Below, piece after piece: positions 16,026 through 25,089 of a DNA stretch of 64,000 bases. The translations under genes and the position numbers were made by a program. Below the pieces are notes generated by a model. It ran no database searches, had not been told where the DNA came from, and worked only from the letters and a program-made list of their open reading frames with translations. Source of the stretch: SZUA-430 sp040381215 (GTDB taxonomy: Bacteria; Pseudomonadota; Alphaproteobacteria; Micropepsales; Micropepsaceae); assembly GCA_040381215.1 (NCBI GenBank), contig JBEIHO010000004.1, forward strand, positions 19,140-83,139, read 5' to 3'. Within the stretch, counting starts at the first letter, position 1, and each line of letters starts with the position of its first letter.

Positions 16026-17213
16026 CTATCCGACGGCGCGCGAGACAAACCAGAACGTGCCCAGCGCAAACAGCAGCGCCCCGGCCAGCTCGAAGGCAAC
16101 GGCAGGCACACCGACCCGCAGGAAGCGCAGGGCCCCAAGCGCGCTTGCAGCGATGCCCACCGCCAGCAACTGACCACCTTCGACACCCAGGTTGAAGGCA
16201 AGCAGGGTCCAGGCAAGGTCCTGCGGCGCGATTTCCAGCTCGACCAGCGGCCCGGCAAAGCCCGCGCCGTGCGCCAGCCCGAACAACGTCGCCACGACAG
16301 GCGCAACCCAGCCGCCCCTCAGGTCCCGCGCCACCGCCATGGACCCCGCAAACAGGGCAAGCCCCAGCATCACCATCAGCGGCGCCTGCAGCATCCCCGC
16401 ACCCGCCGCGACCAACGCCACGAGCGCGATCCCCGCCGCGCCCGCCACCCCGAGCAACGGCGGAACCGCCCGCGCCCGCGCCAGTGCATCGCCCGCCGCC
16501 CAGGCGACGGTGAACCCGATGATCGCCTCGATGGCAGCGGTGTCGGGCCGCAACAACCCCAGCGCAACCAGTCCCAGCGTGACCGAATGGCCCAGCGTGA
16601 AACCCGTGACCGCCCACGCCGTCTGCCGCAAGCTTCCGGCCAGCATCATGAGCGCCAGCAGGAAGGCAATGTGGTCAGGCCCGCTCAGCACGTGCTCGAA
16701 CCCGAGGACGGCGAGGCTCCAGAAGCTGTTGTGACTGTCCGCCCCCGCAGCCCCCGCCAGCACCTCATGCTGTCCCTGCGTGAGCACGATCTCGTCAAGG
16801 CGCCCGTCGGGATAGGCCAGTCGCGCATAATGGACATGGCTGACCGAGACGTCGAAGAACCCGCCAATCGTCAACCGGACGTCAGCCTCGCTCACGGGTC
16901 TGGCGCAGGTGAACGCCACCTCGACGCGCATGTCACCGCGGGGCGCCGCCAGCGGCCGAAACGCAGTACGCTTGCAGGCCAACCCTGCCTGCGTGGCGCC
17001 GAGCCGGCTGTCGAGATGCGCCACCAGCAGCCGCGCAAGGTCCTCGGGCGTCTCGCTCAGCTGCGTGACCCGGTAGGCGTCGACCTGATAGACGCCCTCG
17101 ACCACGTTCCCCGACACCGTCCATGACGAGAAGCTCTGGCTGCGGACATGCGCGCCCGCCGGTCCCGCCACCGCCACGAACAGGCAAAGCAACAGCAGCA
17201 GGCGACGCATCAT
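16026..17213 (-). CDS. HupE/UreJ-family membrane protein (long form)
   Basis: This 395-residue protein starts with a signal peptide (LLLLLCLFVAVAGPAGAHV). An extracytoplasmic domain of about 140 residues follows, then a HupE/UreJ-type membrane domain. That domain contains the signature LSGPDHIAFLLALMMLAG, the His-bearing helix FTLGHSVTLGLV, and FGLAHGAGFAGPLVE. HupE/UreJ proteins are secondary nickel or cobalt permeases, normally about 200 residues; this longer form with an exported domain is usually of unknown metal. It starts in ATGA overlap with the parvulin gene and lies last in a three-gene operon with it and a DUF3604 gene. Confidence 0.85.
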   Translation of the reverse strand: MMRRLLLLLCLFVAVAGPAGAHVRSQSFSSWTVSGNVVEGVYQVDAYRVTQLSETPEDLARLLVAHLDSRLGATQAGLACKRTAFRPLAAPRGDMRVEVAFTCARPVSEADVRLTIGGFFDVSVSHVHYARLAYPDGRLDEIVLTQGQHEVLAGAAGADSHNSFWSLAVLGFEHVLSGPDHIAFLLALMMLAGSLRQTAWAVTGFTLGHSVTLGLVALGLLRPDTAAIEAIIGFTVAWAAGDALARARAVPPLLGVAGAAGIALVALVAAGAGMLQAPLMVMLGLALFAGSMAVARDLRGGWVAPVVATLFGLAHGAGFAGPLVELEIAPQDLAWTLLAFNLGVEGGQLLAVGIAASALGALRFLRVGVPAVAFELAGALLFALGTFWFVSRAVG

Positions 17214-18088
17214 CGCCCGTCATCGCCCTTCGGCGCCGAGGCGTCATAGGAGATGCGTGCCTTCCGCCTCAGGCCGTCGACATAGGCGGCAAAGGCCTTT
17301 TCGGCTTCCCGCTTCTGCCACTCCTCCAGCACGACATCGCGCACCGCTTCAAGCGGCGGCGGCGGTGTCTCGGTGCGCGCGACGAGATGCACGAACACAA
17401 GCCGGCTGCCGATCCCGATCGGTCCCACACTTTGCCCCGACTGCAGCGACAGCGCCGCATCCCGGACGCTGGCGCCCGCATACTCGGCAATCTTGCTCGG
17501 GATCACGGGACCACCCGGCAACAACAACCCCTCGGCGCCCTGCGCACGCACGGCCGCATCGAATGCAGTACCCTTGTCGAGCACAGCCTTGAACGCAACC
17601 GCCTTCGCTTCATCCTTGAGCCCGAACGACACACCGCGCACGGTCAGCAAGGGCTGCGGCGCAATCAGCTTGGGCCTCTCGGCATAGAAGGCAGCCAGGT
17701 CCGCATCACGCGGCGTGCGCCGGCTGGCATCGGCGATCGAGAACTGCAGCATCGCATTGACCAGCGCCTTGCGCGACGGCGGATCGCTGTCTCCCAGACC
17801 AAGGGCAAGCGCCCGCTGCAGCAACAGCTCTTCATCGATGATGCGGTCGAGCGCCTCGCGCTTCTCCGCTTCGGTCAGCGCCGTGCGCTTGGCGGCGGCA
17901 AGCCCCTCGAGGGCGCCCTCGAACACGGACCGCTGGATGGGCGTGCCATCCACGACTGCGACTGCGTCCCTGTGGGTCGCGACGGCAGGACCGACACCCA
18001 GCGCCGACCACATGGCCGCAACCAGGCCAAGCCCGCCCCCCGCAACGACCAGCAGGCCAGCACGCGACAAAGCCATGCTAGCCTCCAT
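17210..18088 (-). CDS. Parvulin-type peptidyl-prolyl isomerase, membrane anchored
   Basis: The 292-residue protein has an N-terminal hydrophobic segment (AGLLVVAGGGLGLVAAMWSA) that works as a signal anchor. A SurA/PpiD-like helical region follows (VDGTPIQRSVFEGALEG, EALDRIIDEELLLQRALALG), then a PpiC-type domain (LTVRGVSFGLKDEAKAVAF to LVFVHLVARTETP). Such proteins catalyse proline isomerisation or act as chaperones outside the cytoplasm. It overlaps the DUF3604 gene by 11 bp upstream and the HupE gene by 4 bp downstream, so all three are made together. It may fold the two exported partners. Start codon ATG 18088, or ATG 18076 four codons later. Confidence 0.85.
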   Translation of the reverse strand: MEASMALSRAGLLVVAGGGLGLVAAMWSALGVGPAVATHRDAVAVVDGTPIQRSVFEGALEGLAAAKRTALTEAEKREALDRIIDEELLLQRALALGLGDSDPPSRKALVNAMLQFSIADASRRTPRDADLAAFYAERPKLIAPQPLLTVRGVSFGLKDEAKAVAFKAVLDKGTAFDAAVRAQGAEGLLLPGGPVIPSKIAEYAGASVRDAALSLQSGQSVGPIGIGSRLVFVHLVARTETPPPPLEAVRDVVLEEWQKREAEKAFAAYVDGLRRKARISYDASAPKGDDGR

Positions 18089-20369
18089 TGGCAGCAGCCG
18101 CCGGCGCCTGCGGCACCGCGCCTGCCGCCTTCACGCGGTAGTCCAGATAGATCGGCGACGACCACGCGCGATGCTCGGCCGGTGCCGTGCACCCGTCTTC
18201 ACCCGACCGATAGTCGCCATAGCAAAGCGTCGCCTTGATGCACTTGCCATTGCCATCGCGTTCGCACTTGACCGGCTCGGCGTTGATCGCGGGCTCGGCC
18301 TCCTGGATGGCCTTGACGTAATAGATCGTGTCGCGCTTGCCCTTGGCAAAGTCCGGATCCATGAAGCTGAACGTGCACCCATCGGCGCTGGGCTTGCAGG
18401 TATGGACCAGATAGCGATCCTCGATCAGCTGTCCGATGTCCTCGCCCTTCGATGCCTGCGGCCGGATCTTGACCACCTCGATGCGGGTGATCATCCGGCG
18501 CTCATCCGATGGATTGTAGCACTCGCCGGAGCAGATATCCTTGATCCGCCCCTCGTCGAGCCCCGCCTTGGCAAAGTCGGGGCAGCCCGGCTTCTGCTTG
18601 AAGGCGCCGACGGCCTTCACCTCGAAGGCAACGGGCTTGTCGCTCTCGACCCGGCTGCCCATGGGAACACGATTGCCCTGATCGTCGACCGCGTTGAACC
18701 ACAGCAGGATGCGCGGCCCCGAGGTCGCATAGACCTCCCGGCGCTGCATCGAATCCCACACGGCATCGCGCGAGCGCTCCTTGACATGCACCGCCGCAAG
18801 ACCGCCGGCCAGCCAGAACGACGACTGGCGCTCGAACTCGGTCAGCTGGAACCCGGCCATCGTGAACAGCTCCTCGCGCGGAATGCGCCGCGAGACCGGC
18901 TCGGCCTTGCTCTGTTCCGGCAACAGGCGATTGCGCCAGGCCTCGCTGATGGGCCCGCCGGCCTCCGTATTCTGCCGCCGGTCGACAGGCTTGTAGCCGG
19001 TACCGGGACGCGCACGATGATTGTCGGACGAGCCAATGAAGCCCCACTGGAAGCGCCCAGCCTGCCCGCTGTCGCCCTCGAAGCTCGACGTGGCAAGCCC
19101 CGCCTGGACCGAATTGGAAGCCCGATGGTTGAACGCCGGCATGAAGCAGTCGGTGCACTGCCCGGCGTCAAGCCACTCTTCCGGGCTCTCTCCGCCCACC
19201 GACAAATGTCCGGCCACGCCCATGCTGGCATAGTCCTCACGCGCCTGTGCCGCTCGCTTCTCGCAATCGGCCATCGACACGCCGGCCTTCAGGCAGCGCT
19301 CGAGGATGATCTCGCCGGCACGCCAGCAGCTTGGCTTGAACGCGCCCTGCGGCTGCGGACACGAAGCGGACTGGCCATCGGCCGACAGCTCCACGTCCTT
19401 CCAGCTGCGATACTCCTCCGAGTTGCCGTGCCCCGAGAACAGCTCGACCAGCTTGAAGGCCTCGGGACGCTCCTTCTGCAGCAGCGCCTTGTTCCAGTTG
19501 GTGCCCGGCGGCGTATAGAAGCCCCACGAAGAGCCGTGCGGAATGATGAGAGGCTGCAGCTTCAGCTCGTCATAGAGCTTGCGCACCAGGTCGCCCGGTG
19601 TCTCGGCGGCCTCGTAACAGGACCCCGGAAGCTCGTTGGACGGCGTACCAGCCGCACATTCGGGGACACCTTGCGTCAGGCGCATGAACTTGTTGAAGTC
19701 GAAATAGTTCTGGCGGTTCTTGAAGTCGAGCAGCGGCACGGCCGGCGGAAGGCCGAGGCTGCCGCGCAACGTCGACGAGGCAAGCCCGCCAGCAGCGATC
19801 GCGCGCGGCGAGACCTTGTCATCGTCGAGATCCTTGAAGATCACGTTCTTGTGGCCCCAATGGTCCGCAGGCAGGCGCCCGACCTGCGTCCACTCGAACC
19901 CCAGAAACGACATCAGGTCCGGATTGGGTCCGTCACCCGCCACCTTCTGGCAAGAACGAATGGCCTCCTTCGTGCGCTTCCAGCGCAGCGGCGTCACCGT
20001 CTCGGCGTGGTCGGTAATGGACCAGAAATCCAGCGCAGAGCAGTACCGGGCAAAGTCACAGGCATCCGCCACAGGATGCACGCCCTTGCCGCCCATGATG
20101 GGCAGCGAGAACTGGAACGCGTCGGCCGAGTAGGTCGTGTGGACGTGCAGGTCACCGAACAGGATCTGGTCGCTCGCGCCCTCGGGGCCCGCGGCCTCGA
20201 TCTGTCGGGTTCGCTCGCTGATGATCGCATCGGGAATACGCGCGCCCTGGATGGTCCCGGTCCCGCGTTCGCTGCCGAACCAACCCTCGCGCGCGCCAAC
20301 CCAGTAAATGCCGCCCGCCCCTGCCACGACAAGCACTGCGACAAGCAACAGGCCCAGTATGCGCCCCAT
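18078..20369 (-). CDS. DUF3604 domain-containing protein
   Basis: This 763-residue protein has an N-terminal membrane anchor or signal (ILGLLLVAVLVVAGAGGIYW). The DUF3604 region covers nearly the whole length. Metal-type motifs of a PHP-like hydrolase are visible: FGDLHVHTTYSADAF with H75 and H77, SITDHAE at 118-124, and a later FIGSSDNHRARPGTGYK. Four or more Cys pairs fit an exported, disulfide-bonded protein. DUF3604 has no established substrate; homology to PHP phosphoesterases is the usual clue. It is first in the operon with parvulin and HupE genes, which suggests a metal-dependent secreted enzyme with its own folding factor and metal supply (inference). Confidence 0.88.
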   Translation of the reverse strand: MGRILGLLLVAVLVVAGAGGIYWVGAREGWFGSERGTGTIQGARIPDAIISERTRQIEAAGPEGASDQILFGDLHVHTTYSADAFQFSLPIMGGKGVHPVADACDFARYCSALDFWSITDHAETVTPLRWKRTKEAIRSCQKVAGDGPNPDLMSFLGFEWTQVGRLPADHWGHKNVIFKDLDDDKVSPRAIAAGGLASSTLRGSLGLPPAVPLLDFKNRQNYFDFNKFMRLTQGVPECAAGTPSNELPGSCYEAAETPGDLVRKLYDELKLQPLIIPHGSSWGFYTPPGTNWNKALLQKERPEAFKLVELFSGHGNSEEYRSWKDVELSADGQSASCPQPQGAFKPSCWRAGEIILERCLKAGVSMADCEKRAAQAREDYASMGVAGHLSVGGESPEEWLDAGQCTDCFMPAFNHRASNSVQAGLATSSFEGDSGQAGRFQWGFIGSSDNHRARPGTGYKPVDRRQNTEAGGPISEAWRNRLLPEQSKAEPVSRRIPREELFTMAGFQLTEFERQSSFWLAGGLAAVHVKERSRDAVWDSMQRREVYATSGPRILLWFNAVDDQGNRVPMGSRVESDKPVAFEVKAVGAFKQKPGCPDFAKAGLDEGRIKDICSGECYNPSDERRMITRIEVVKIRPQASKGEDIGQLIEDRYLVHTCKPSADGCTFSFMDPDFAKGKRDTIYYVKAIQEAEPAINAEPVKCERDGNGKCIKATLCYGDYRSGEDGCTAPAEHRAWSSPIYLDYRVKAAGAVPQAPAAAANGG

Positions 20370-20610
20370 GTTCAGCTACACCCCTTGACTCAAGCTGCCA
20401 CAAGACCAGAAAACCCAGCTCATTCCAACCCTTGCGCCATGCTGCACCTGCGTAACGACGGCGCCGCTCTTGCGCCCTATCGTCGCGAGCCCCCGGGGAG
20501 GAAGCCTGGCCCTCGCGCGGATGTGATGGGACATCGCCTGATGGCGCATTGCTTCCCGCGCGGCATGGGAACACTGTGAACGCCTTCCGACGCAAAGGGA
20601 CTTTGTGAAT
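20370..20610. other. Divergent intergenic gap, no recognisable gene
   Basis: The 241 bp between the DUF3604 operon and the M13 peptidase gene must hold promoters for both. I see several short GC-rich palindromes (such as GGCGC-7-GCGCC) but no confident promoter, operator or small gene. Confidence 0.5.
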
Positions 20611-22680
20611 ATGAACTTGAAACGGACTCTGGCCGCCACCCTGCTGGCAGGCGCAACAGCCACGGCGGCATACCTTGCCATCGGCACCAATGCGGGCGCC
20701 ACCGGCGGCACCTCGATCGGAACCTGGGGTTTCGATATTGCCGGCATGGACAAGGGCGTGAAGCCGGGCGACGACTTCTTCCGCCACGTTGGTGGCACCT
20801 GGATGAAGAACACGCCGATCCCCGCGGACCGCTCGCGCTGGGGCTCGTTCAACATGCTGGCCGCCAAGTCCGAGGAAGACGTCAAGAACCTCGTCGAAGG
20901 CGTCGCCCGCAGTTCCAATCGCACCGGCTCGATCGAGCAGAAGGTCGCCGACTACTACAATGCCTATCTGGACACCGGAAAGATCGACCAGCTCGGCCTC
21001 GCGCCGTTCGAGGCCGACCTCGCCGCGATCGCAGGAATGAAGACGCACGAGGACTTCGCCAGGCTCACCGGCCAACCGGGCGTGCCTGCCAATTCGCCGG
21101 TCGGCCTCTACATCGGCCTCGACGAGAAGAACCCCGACCGCTATGCGCTGAACATCGTGCAGTCGGGCCTCGGCATGCCTGACCGCGACTACTACCTGAA
21201 ACCGGACGCAAAGTTCGCCGAGACACGCGCCGCCTACAAGGCCTACGTCGCCCAGATGCTGGGCATGGTGAAGTACCCGAACGCCCCGGCTGCCGCCGAG
21301 GCCGTCATGGCGTTTGAAACGCGGATCGCCGAGCTGCAGTGGCCGATCGAGAAGCTGCGCGACCGCGACGCGAACTACAACGCCAAGAACCGCGCCGCGC
21401 TGAAGGCCTTCGCGCCCGAGTTCCCGTGGGACGAAGCACTTGCCGCCGGCGGGCTTGCAACCCAGGACCATTTCATCGTCGGCTCGCCGGATGCGGTCGC
21501 AGCCCTCGCCAGGCTCTTCCGCGCCACGCCGGTCGAAACCCTGCGCGCCTACCAGACGTTCCATTACGTGAACGCCCAGGCTGACATCATGCCGACGGCC
21601 TTCGACGACGCGTCGTTCGCCTTCAACGGCAAGACCCTGACCGGCCAGCCCCAGAAGCGCGACCGCTGGAAGCGCGCCACCATCGCCCTGTCCGGCCAGA
21701 CATACCTCGCGCCCATGGGGGAGGCCGTCGGCCAGCTCTACGTGAAGAAGCACTTCACCCCGCAGGCCAAGGCCGAGATGAACAAGCTGGTCGACAACCT
21801 GCTCCAGGCCTATCGCGAGCGCATCCAGAACCTTGAATGGATGTCGCCGGAAACACGCCAGATCGCCATGCGCAAGGCGCAGAACGTCCGCGTGAAGATC
21901 GGCTACCCTGATCGCTGGCGCGACTACGCGGGCCTCGAGGTCAGGCCAGCCGATGCCTATGGCAACCGCAAGCGCGCGAACGTCTGGGACTATAATCGCC
22001 AGGCCGCGCGCATCAACCAGCGGACCGACAAGGACGAATGGGGCATGGCCCCGCAGACGGTGAACGCCTACTACAATCCGGTCTGGAACGAGATCGTGTT
22101 CCCGGCCGCGATCCTGCAGGCCCCCTTCTTCGACCCGAACGCCGACGCGGCAGTGAACTATGGGGCGATCGGCGGCGTGATCGGCCACGAGATGGGTCAC
22201 GGCTACGACGACCAGGGCGCAAAGTCCGATGAAAACGGCATCCTGCGTTCGTGGTGGAAGCCGGAGGACGAGCAGCGCTTCGCCACGAAGGTGAAGGCCT
22301 TGGCTGCACAGTACTCGCAGTTCGAGCCGCTGCCAGGCGTCAGGGTCAATGGCGACTTTACATCCGGGGAGAACATCGGCGACCTCGGCGGCGTGGCCGT
22401 CGGCCTGCACGCCTACAAGCTCTCGCTCAAGGGCAAGCCCGCGCCGGTGATCGAAGGCTTCACGCCGGAACAGCGCTTCTTCCTCGGCTGGTGCCAGGTC
22501 TGGCGCTCGAACATCCGCGACGCAGCCCTGCGCAACCAGGTCACCAGCGACGTCCACTCGCCGGCCGAATACCGCTGCAACGGCGTCGTGCGCAATGTCG
22601 ATGAATGGTACCAGGCCTTCGGCGTGAAGCCGGGCGACAAGCTCTACCTGAAGCCGGAAGACCGCGTCCGCATCTGGTAA
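20611..22680 (+). CDS. M13-family metallopeptidase (PepO/neprilysin type)
   Basis: This 689-residue exported zinc endopeptidase has a signal sequence (MNLKRTLAATLLAGATATAA), the M13 N-terminal domain (GWDF-like start GFDIAGMDKGVKPGDDFFRH), and the catalytic domain. The zinc site is complete: HEMGH at residues 526-530 with the downstream Glu587 in ENIGDLGG. The family-specific NAYYNPVWNEIVFPAAILQ and the C-terminal CNGVVRNVDEWYQAF are also present. M13 enzymes degrade oligopeptides. An in-frame GTG at 20605 is an alternative start; AAAGGGA upstream serves either. A strong terminator follows. Confidence 0.95.
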   Translation: MNLKRTLAATLLAGATATAAYLAIGTNAGATGGTSIGTWGFDIAGMDKGVKPGDDFFRHVGGTWMKNTPIPADRSRWGSFNMLAAKSEEDVKNLVEGVARSSNRTGSIEQKVADYYNAYLDTGKIDQLGLAPFEADLAAIAGMKTHEDFARLTGQPGVPANSPVGLYIGLDEKNPDRYALNIVQSGLGMPDRDYYLKPDAKFAETRAAYKAYVAQMLGMVKYPNAPAAAEAVMAFETRIAELQWPIEKLRDRDANYNAKNRAALKAFAPEFPWDEALAAGGLATQDHFIVGSPDAVAALARLFRATPVETLRAYQTFHYVNAQADIMPTAFDDASFAFNGKTLTGQPQKRDRWKRATIALSGQTYLAPMGEAVGQLYVKKHFTPQAKAEMNKLVDNLLQAYRERIQNLEWMSPETRQIAMRKAQNVRVKIGYPDRWRDYAGLEVRPADAYGNRKRANVWDYNRQAARINQRTDKDEWGMAPQTVNAYYNPVWNEIVFPAAILQAPFFDPNADAAVNYGAIGGVIGHEMGHGYDDQGAKSDENGILRSWWKPEDEQRFATKVKALAAQYSQFEPLPGVRVNGDFTSGENIGDLGGVAVGLHAYKLSLKGKPAPVIEGFTPEQRFFLGWCQVWRSNIRDAALRNQVTSDVHSPAEYRCNGVVRNVDEWYQAFGVKPGDKLYLKPEDRVRIW

Positions 22681-22707
22681 GCACCGCACCTCACCGCAAC
22701 ATGCTGG

Positions 22708-22739
22708 AGAGCGCCCCGCAACGGGCGCTCTTTCATTTT
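22708..22739. terminator. Rho-independent terminator
   Basis: AGAGCGCCC at 22708-22716 pairs with GGGCGCTCT at 22723-22731 around a six-base loop, followed by TTCATTTT. It lies 28 bp after the M13 stop and 8 bp before the stop of the convergent MFS gene. It can serve the plus strand clearly and perhaps both. Confidence 0.85.
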
Positions 22740-22746
22740 GCCGACA

Positions 22747-23982
22747 TCACGAAGCAGGGCGCGCCAGCGGACGGTCCCGCGGCAGCAGCACGGCAATCCC
22801 GCCCGTCACCACCGCCATCCCCGCCAGCACCGCCAGCAGCACGGCAAAGCCTTGCGCCGGATCATAGAGGCTCGACACCAGCCACACGCCGACAGGTCCG
22901 CCTACGACCGAGATCGCATAGCGCATGCCGAAGAACAGGCCGCGCTGTCCGGCCGGCGCATAGCGCGCGACGAACACCGTCTCGATCGGCGCAATGGTCT
23001 CGAACAGGAACATGACGGCGATCGCGAGTGGCACCAGAAGCCACGTGTCGGTCAGCGCCGCCGCCACCAGCGCCGCCGCCAGCATCGCAAAGCACCGCAG
23101 GTAGGTCAGCCGCGCCGCGCCCCGGTCCGCAAGGTGTCCCCCGACAAACTGCGCCCCGGAGGCCGCCAGATAGATGGCGCCGGTCAGCAGGCCCACCCGC
23201 GTGAGGCCCTCCGTCGAGCCAAGGTCCAGCGTCTCGACCAGCTTGGGCAGCGCCGTCACGAACGCGGTCACGACGATCAGGGTCAGCGTCATCGTGACAC
23301 CAAGGACCAGGATGATGTTGCGCCGGTCCCGCGCGGAGGGCGCCTCGTGATGGACCTCGTGGGCATCCCCGTCACGCTCGGGCACGAGCCTGAGCATCTT
23401 CATCGCCACCAGCCCCACGCCGAAGGCCATCGTCGCAAGCCCTGGCAGGATGAAGGCCCAGCGCCAGTCAATGGCATCGTTGAGAACGCCTGCCACCACC
23501 GGCCCGGCCGCCACGCCGAACGAGCCGAACACGCCCGCCGCCGCGATCGCCTTGCCCCGCTCGCGCGCATGCTTGACGACCCAGGCATTGCCCACCGGAT
23601 GATACAGCGCCCCGAACAGGCCCAGCGCCGTCAGCGCCACATTCATCTCGAACGGGGACTGCGACAGCCCGCAGGCGATGCTGGCAAGCCCGAGGCCGAA
23701 GAACAGCAGCACCATGACCCGCGACTCGCCCCAGCGATCCGCCAGCCATCCCGCCGCCGGCGCCCCCGCGCCGATCATGAGCGACCCCAGCGTCCACAGC
23801 GCAATGAGCTCGGCATAGCCGCGCTCCCACTCCACCACCAGCGTGATGACCAGGGTCAGGAAGAGCGACACCAGCACGTGGTGCATGAAATGCGCCGCGC
23901 AGGCAAAGAACAGCACAGGCACCGGTGCGCCGCCTGTGCCGATTCCGATCCGGTTCAACCGCTCCAGCAAGGTCCCCTCCAA
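22747..23982 (-). CDS. MFS transporter
   Basis: The 411-residue membrane protein has twelve predicted hydrophobic segments. The conserved motif between helices 2 and 3 appears as GWLADRWGESRVMVL, repeated in the second half as GGHLADRGAARLTYL. This is a typical major facilitator. Substrate is not evident; overall it resembles uncharacterised drug- or metabolite-efflux types. A His/Glu-rich cytoplasmic loop (HEVHHEAP) separates the two halves. The longest frame begins at a TTG at 23982; TTG codons at 23970 or later are alternatives, because no ATG occurs before the first helix. The gene stands divergent from the M23 peptidase. Confidence 0.9.
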   Translation of the reverse strand: MEGTLLERLNRIGIGTGGAPVPVLFFACAAHFMHHVLVSLFLTLVITLVVEWERGYAELIALWTLGSLMIGAGAPAAGWLADRWGESRVMVLLFFGLGLASIACGLSQSPFEMNVALTALGLFGALYHPVGNAWVVKHARERGKAIAAAGVFGSFGVAAGPVVAGVLNDAIDWRWAFILPGLATMAFGVGLVAMKMLRLVPERDGDAHEVHHEAPSARDRRNIILVLGVTMTLTLIVVTAFVTALPKLVETLDLGSTEGLTRVGLLTGAIYLAASGAQFVGGHLADRGAARLTYLRCFAMLAAALVAAALTDTWLLVPLAIAVMFLFETIAPIETVFVARYAPAGQRGLFFGMRYAISVVGGPVGVWLVSSLYDPAQGFAVLLAVLAGMAVVTGGIAVLLPRDRPLARPAS

Positions 23983-24075
23983 CGGCGCAGCAAGCAGGAT
24001 GCATGAAGAATTCCAGCGCGCCCGTCAAATCATGTGATAGACAGGCGGCCTCTTTTGCATGGAGAAGGTGCCCTC

Positions 24076-25089
24076 TTGCGCCAGGCCGGTAACAGGCGAC
24101 CAGCCCCCTTGCTCGCACTTGCTGCGATGGCCCTGGCTTCAGGCGCAGCCGCGGCCGCGCCCAGGCTTGCCCTTCCCGTGGACTGCAAGCCCGGTACCAG
24201 CTGCTTCCTCCAGAACTATGTCGACCATGATGCCGGCAGTGCCGCGCGCGATCATCGCTGCGCAGCCCAGACCTATGACGGACACAAGGGCACCGACATC
24301 AGGCTGCGCGACCGCACCGCCATGGAGCAGGGCGTGAACGTGCTGGCGGCAGCCCGCGGAACCGTCAAGGGTGTCCGCGACGGCCTTCCCGACGTGTCGA
24401 TCCGCAATGCCGGCACCGAGGCCATCAAGGGCCGGGAATGCGGCAACGGCGTCGTCATCGACCACGGCGACGGCTGGGTCACGCAGTACTGCCACATGCG
24501 CAGCCGCTCCATCAAAGTCCGCCAGGGCGACACCGTGAAGGCGGGCACGCCGCTCGGCCTGATCGGGCTGTCGGGCATGACCGAGTTCCCGCACCTGCAC
24601 TTCGAGGTCCGTCACAACGAAAGCGTCATCGACCCGTTCTCCGCACAGACCGTGGTCGGCGCTGCCGCGCCGGGATGCAAGCCCAAGGCCGTGCTGTGGA
24701 CCTCCAGGGCCGCCGCCAGCCTGACCTGGCAGCCCGTGACCCTCGTCGACGCGGCCTTCACGTCATCGCCGCCGACCGTGCAGGGCATCGAGGAAGCCAT
24801 GCCACCCCAGCCGACCAGCGTGTCACCGGCACTCCTGGCATGGGTCCGCATCCTCGGCGCGCGCGCCGGCGACATCGAGAGCCTCACCATCACCGACCCG
24901 CTCAACGCCACCTTTGCCTCAAGCGGCCCCAAGACGCTCGAGCGCCACAAGGCCCAATGGCTGAGCTATGCCGGCCGCAAGCGCGAGACGCCGTCCTGGC
25001 CACTGGGCAACTACAAGGCACGCTACACCTTGAAGCGCGACGGCAAGGTCATCCTCGAGCGGGAGTTCTCGTTCTCGCTAGTCCGATAG
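24076..25089 (+). CDS. M23-family peptidase (LytM-like), exported
   Basis: The 337-residue protein starts with a signal peptide (PLLALAAMALASGAAAAAP). The LytM domain has both zinc motifs: H70-x3-D74 in GHKGTDI and H173-L-H175 in FPHLHFEV. It therefore probably cuts peptidoglycan peptide cross-links, or activates amidases, in the periplasm. The remaining C-terminal 150 residues are a beta-rich domain not recognised. The TTG start at 24076 has GGAGAAGG 7 bp upstream; a GTG at 24034 in frame is less likely because it lacks a ribosome-binding site. Two Cys pairs suggest disulfides. Confidence 0.9.
   Translation: MRQAGNRRPAPLLALAAMALASGAAAAAPRLALPVDCKPGTSCFLQNYVDHDAGSAARDHRCAAQTYDGHKGTDIRLRDRTAMEQGVNVLAAARGTVKGVRDGLPDVSIRNAGTEAIKGRECGNGVVIDHGDGWVTQYCHMRSRSIKVRQGDTVKAGTPLGLIGLSGMTEFPHLHFEVRHNESVIDPFSAQTVVGAAAPGCKPKAVLWTSRAAASLTWQPVTLVDAAFTSSPPTVQGIEEAMPPQPTSVSPALLAWVRILGARAGDIESLTITDPLNATFASSGPKTLERHKAQWLSYAGRKRETPSWPLGNYKARYTLKRDGKVILEREFSFSLVR

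Noticed and set aside
17715..20579. A 954-residue open frame on the plus strand opposite the DUF3604 and parvulin genes
   Set aside because: Low-complexity Arg/Ala/Leu composition with no motif; it is the antisense shadow of recognised genes.
20152..22689. An 845-residue open frame on the minus strand opposite the M13 peptidase
   Set aside because: It mirrors the M13 codons, has no domain, and is explained by high GC third positions. The M13 gene on the plus strand has a full HExxH site.
22738..24006. A 422-residue Arg/Gln/His-rich frame opposite the MFS transporter
   Set aside because: Composition typical of an antisense frame; the transporter is clearly coding.
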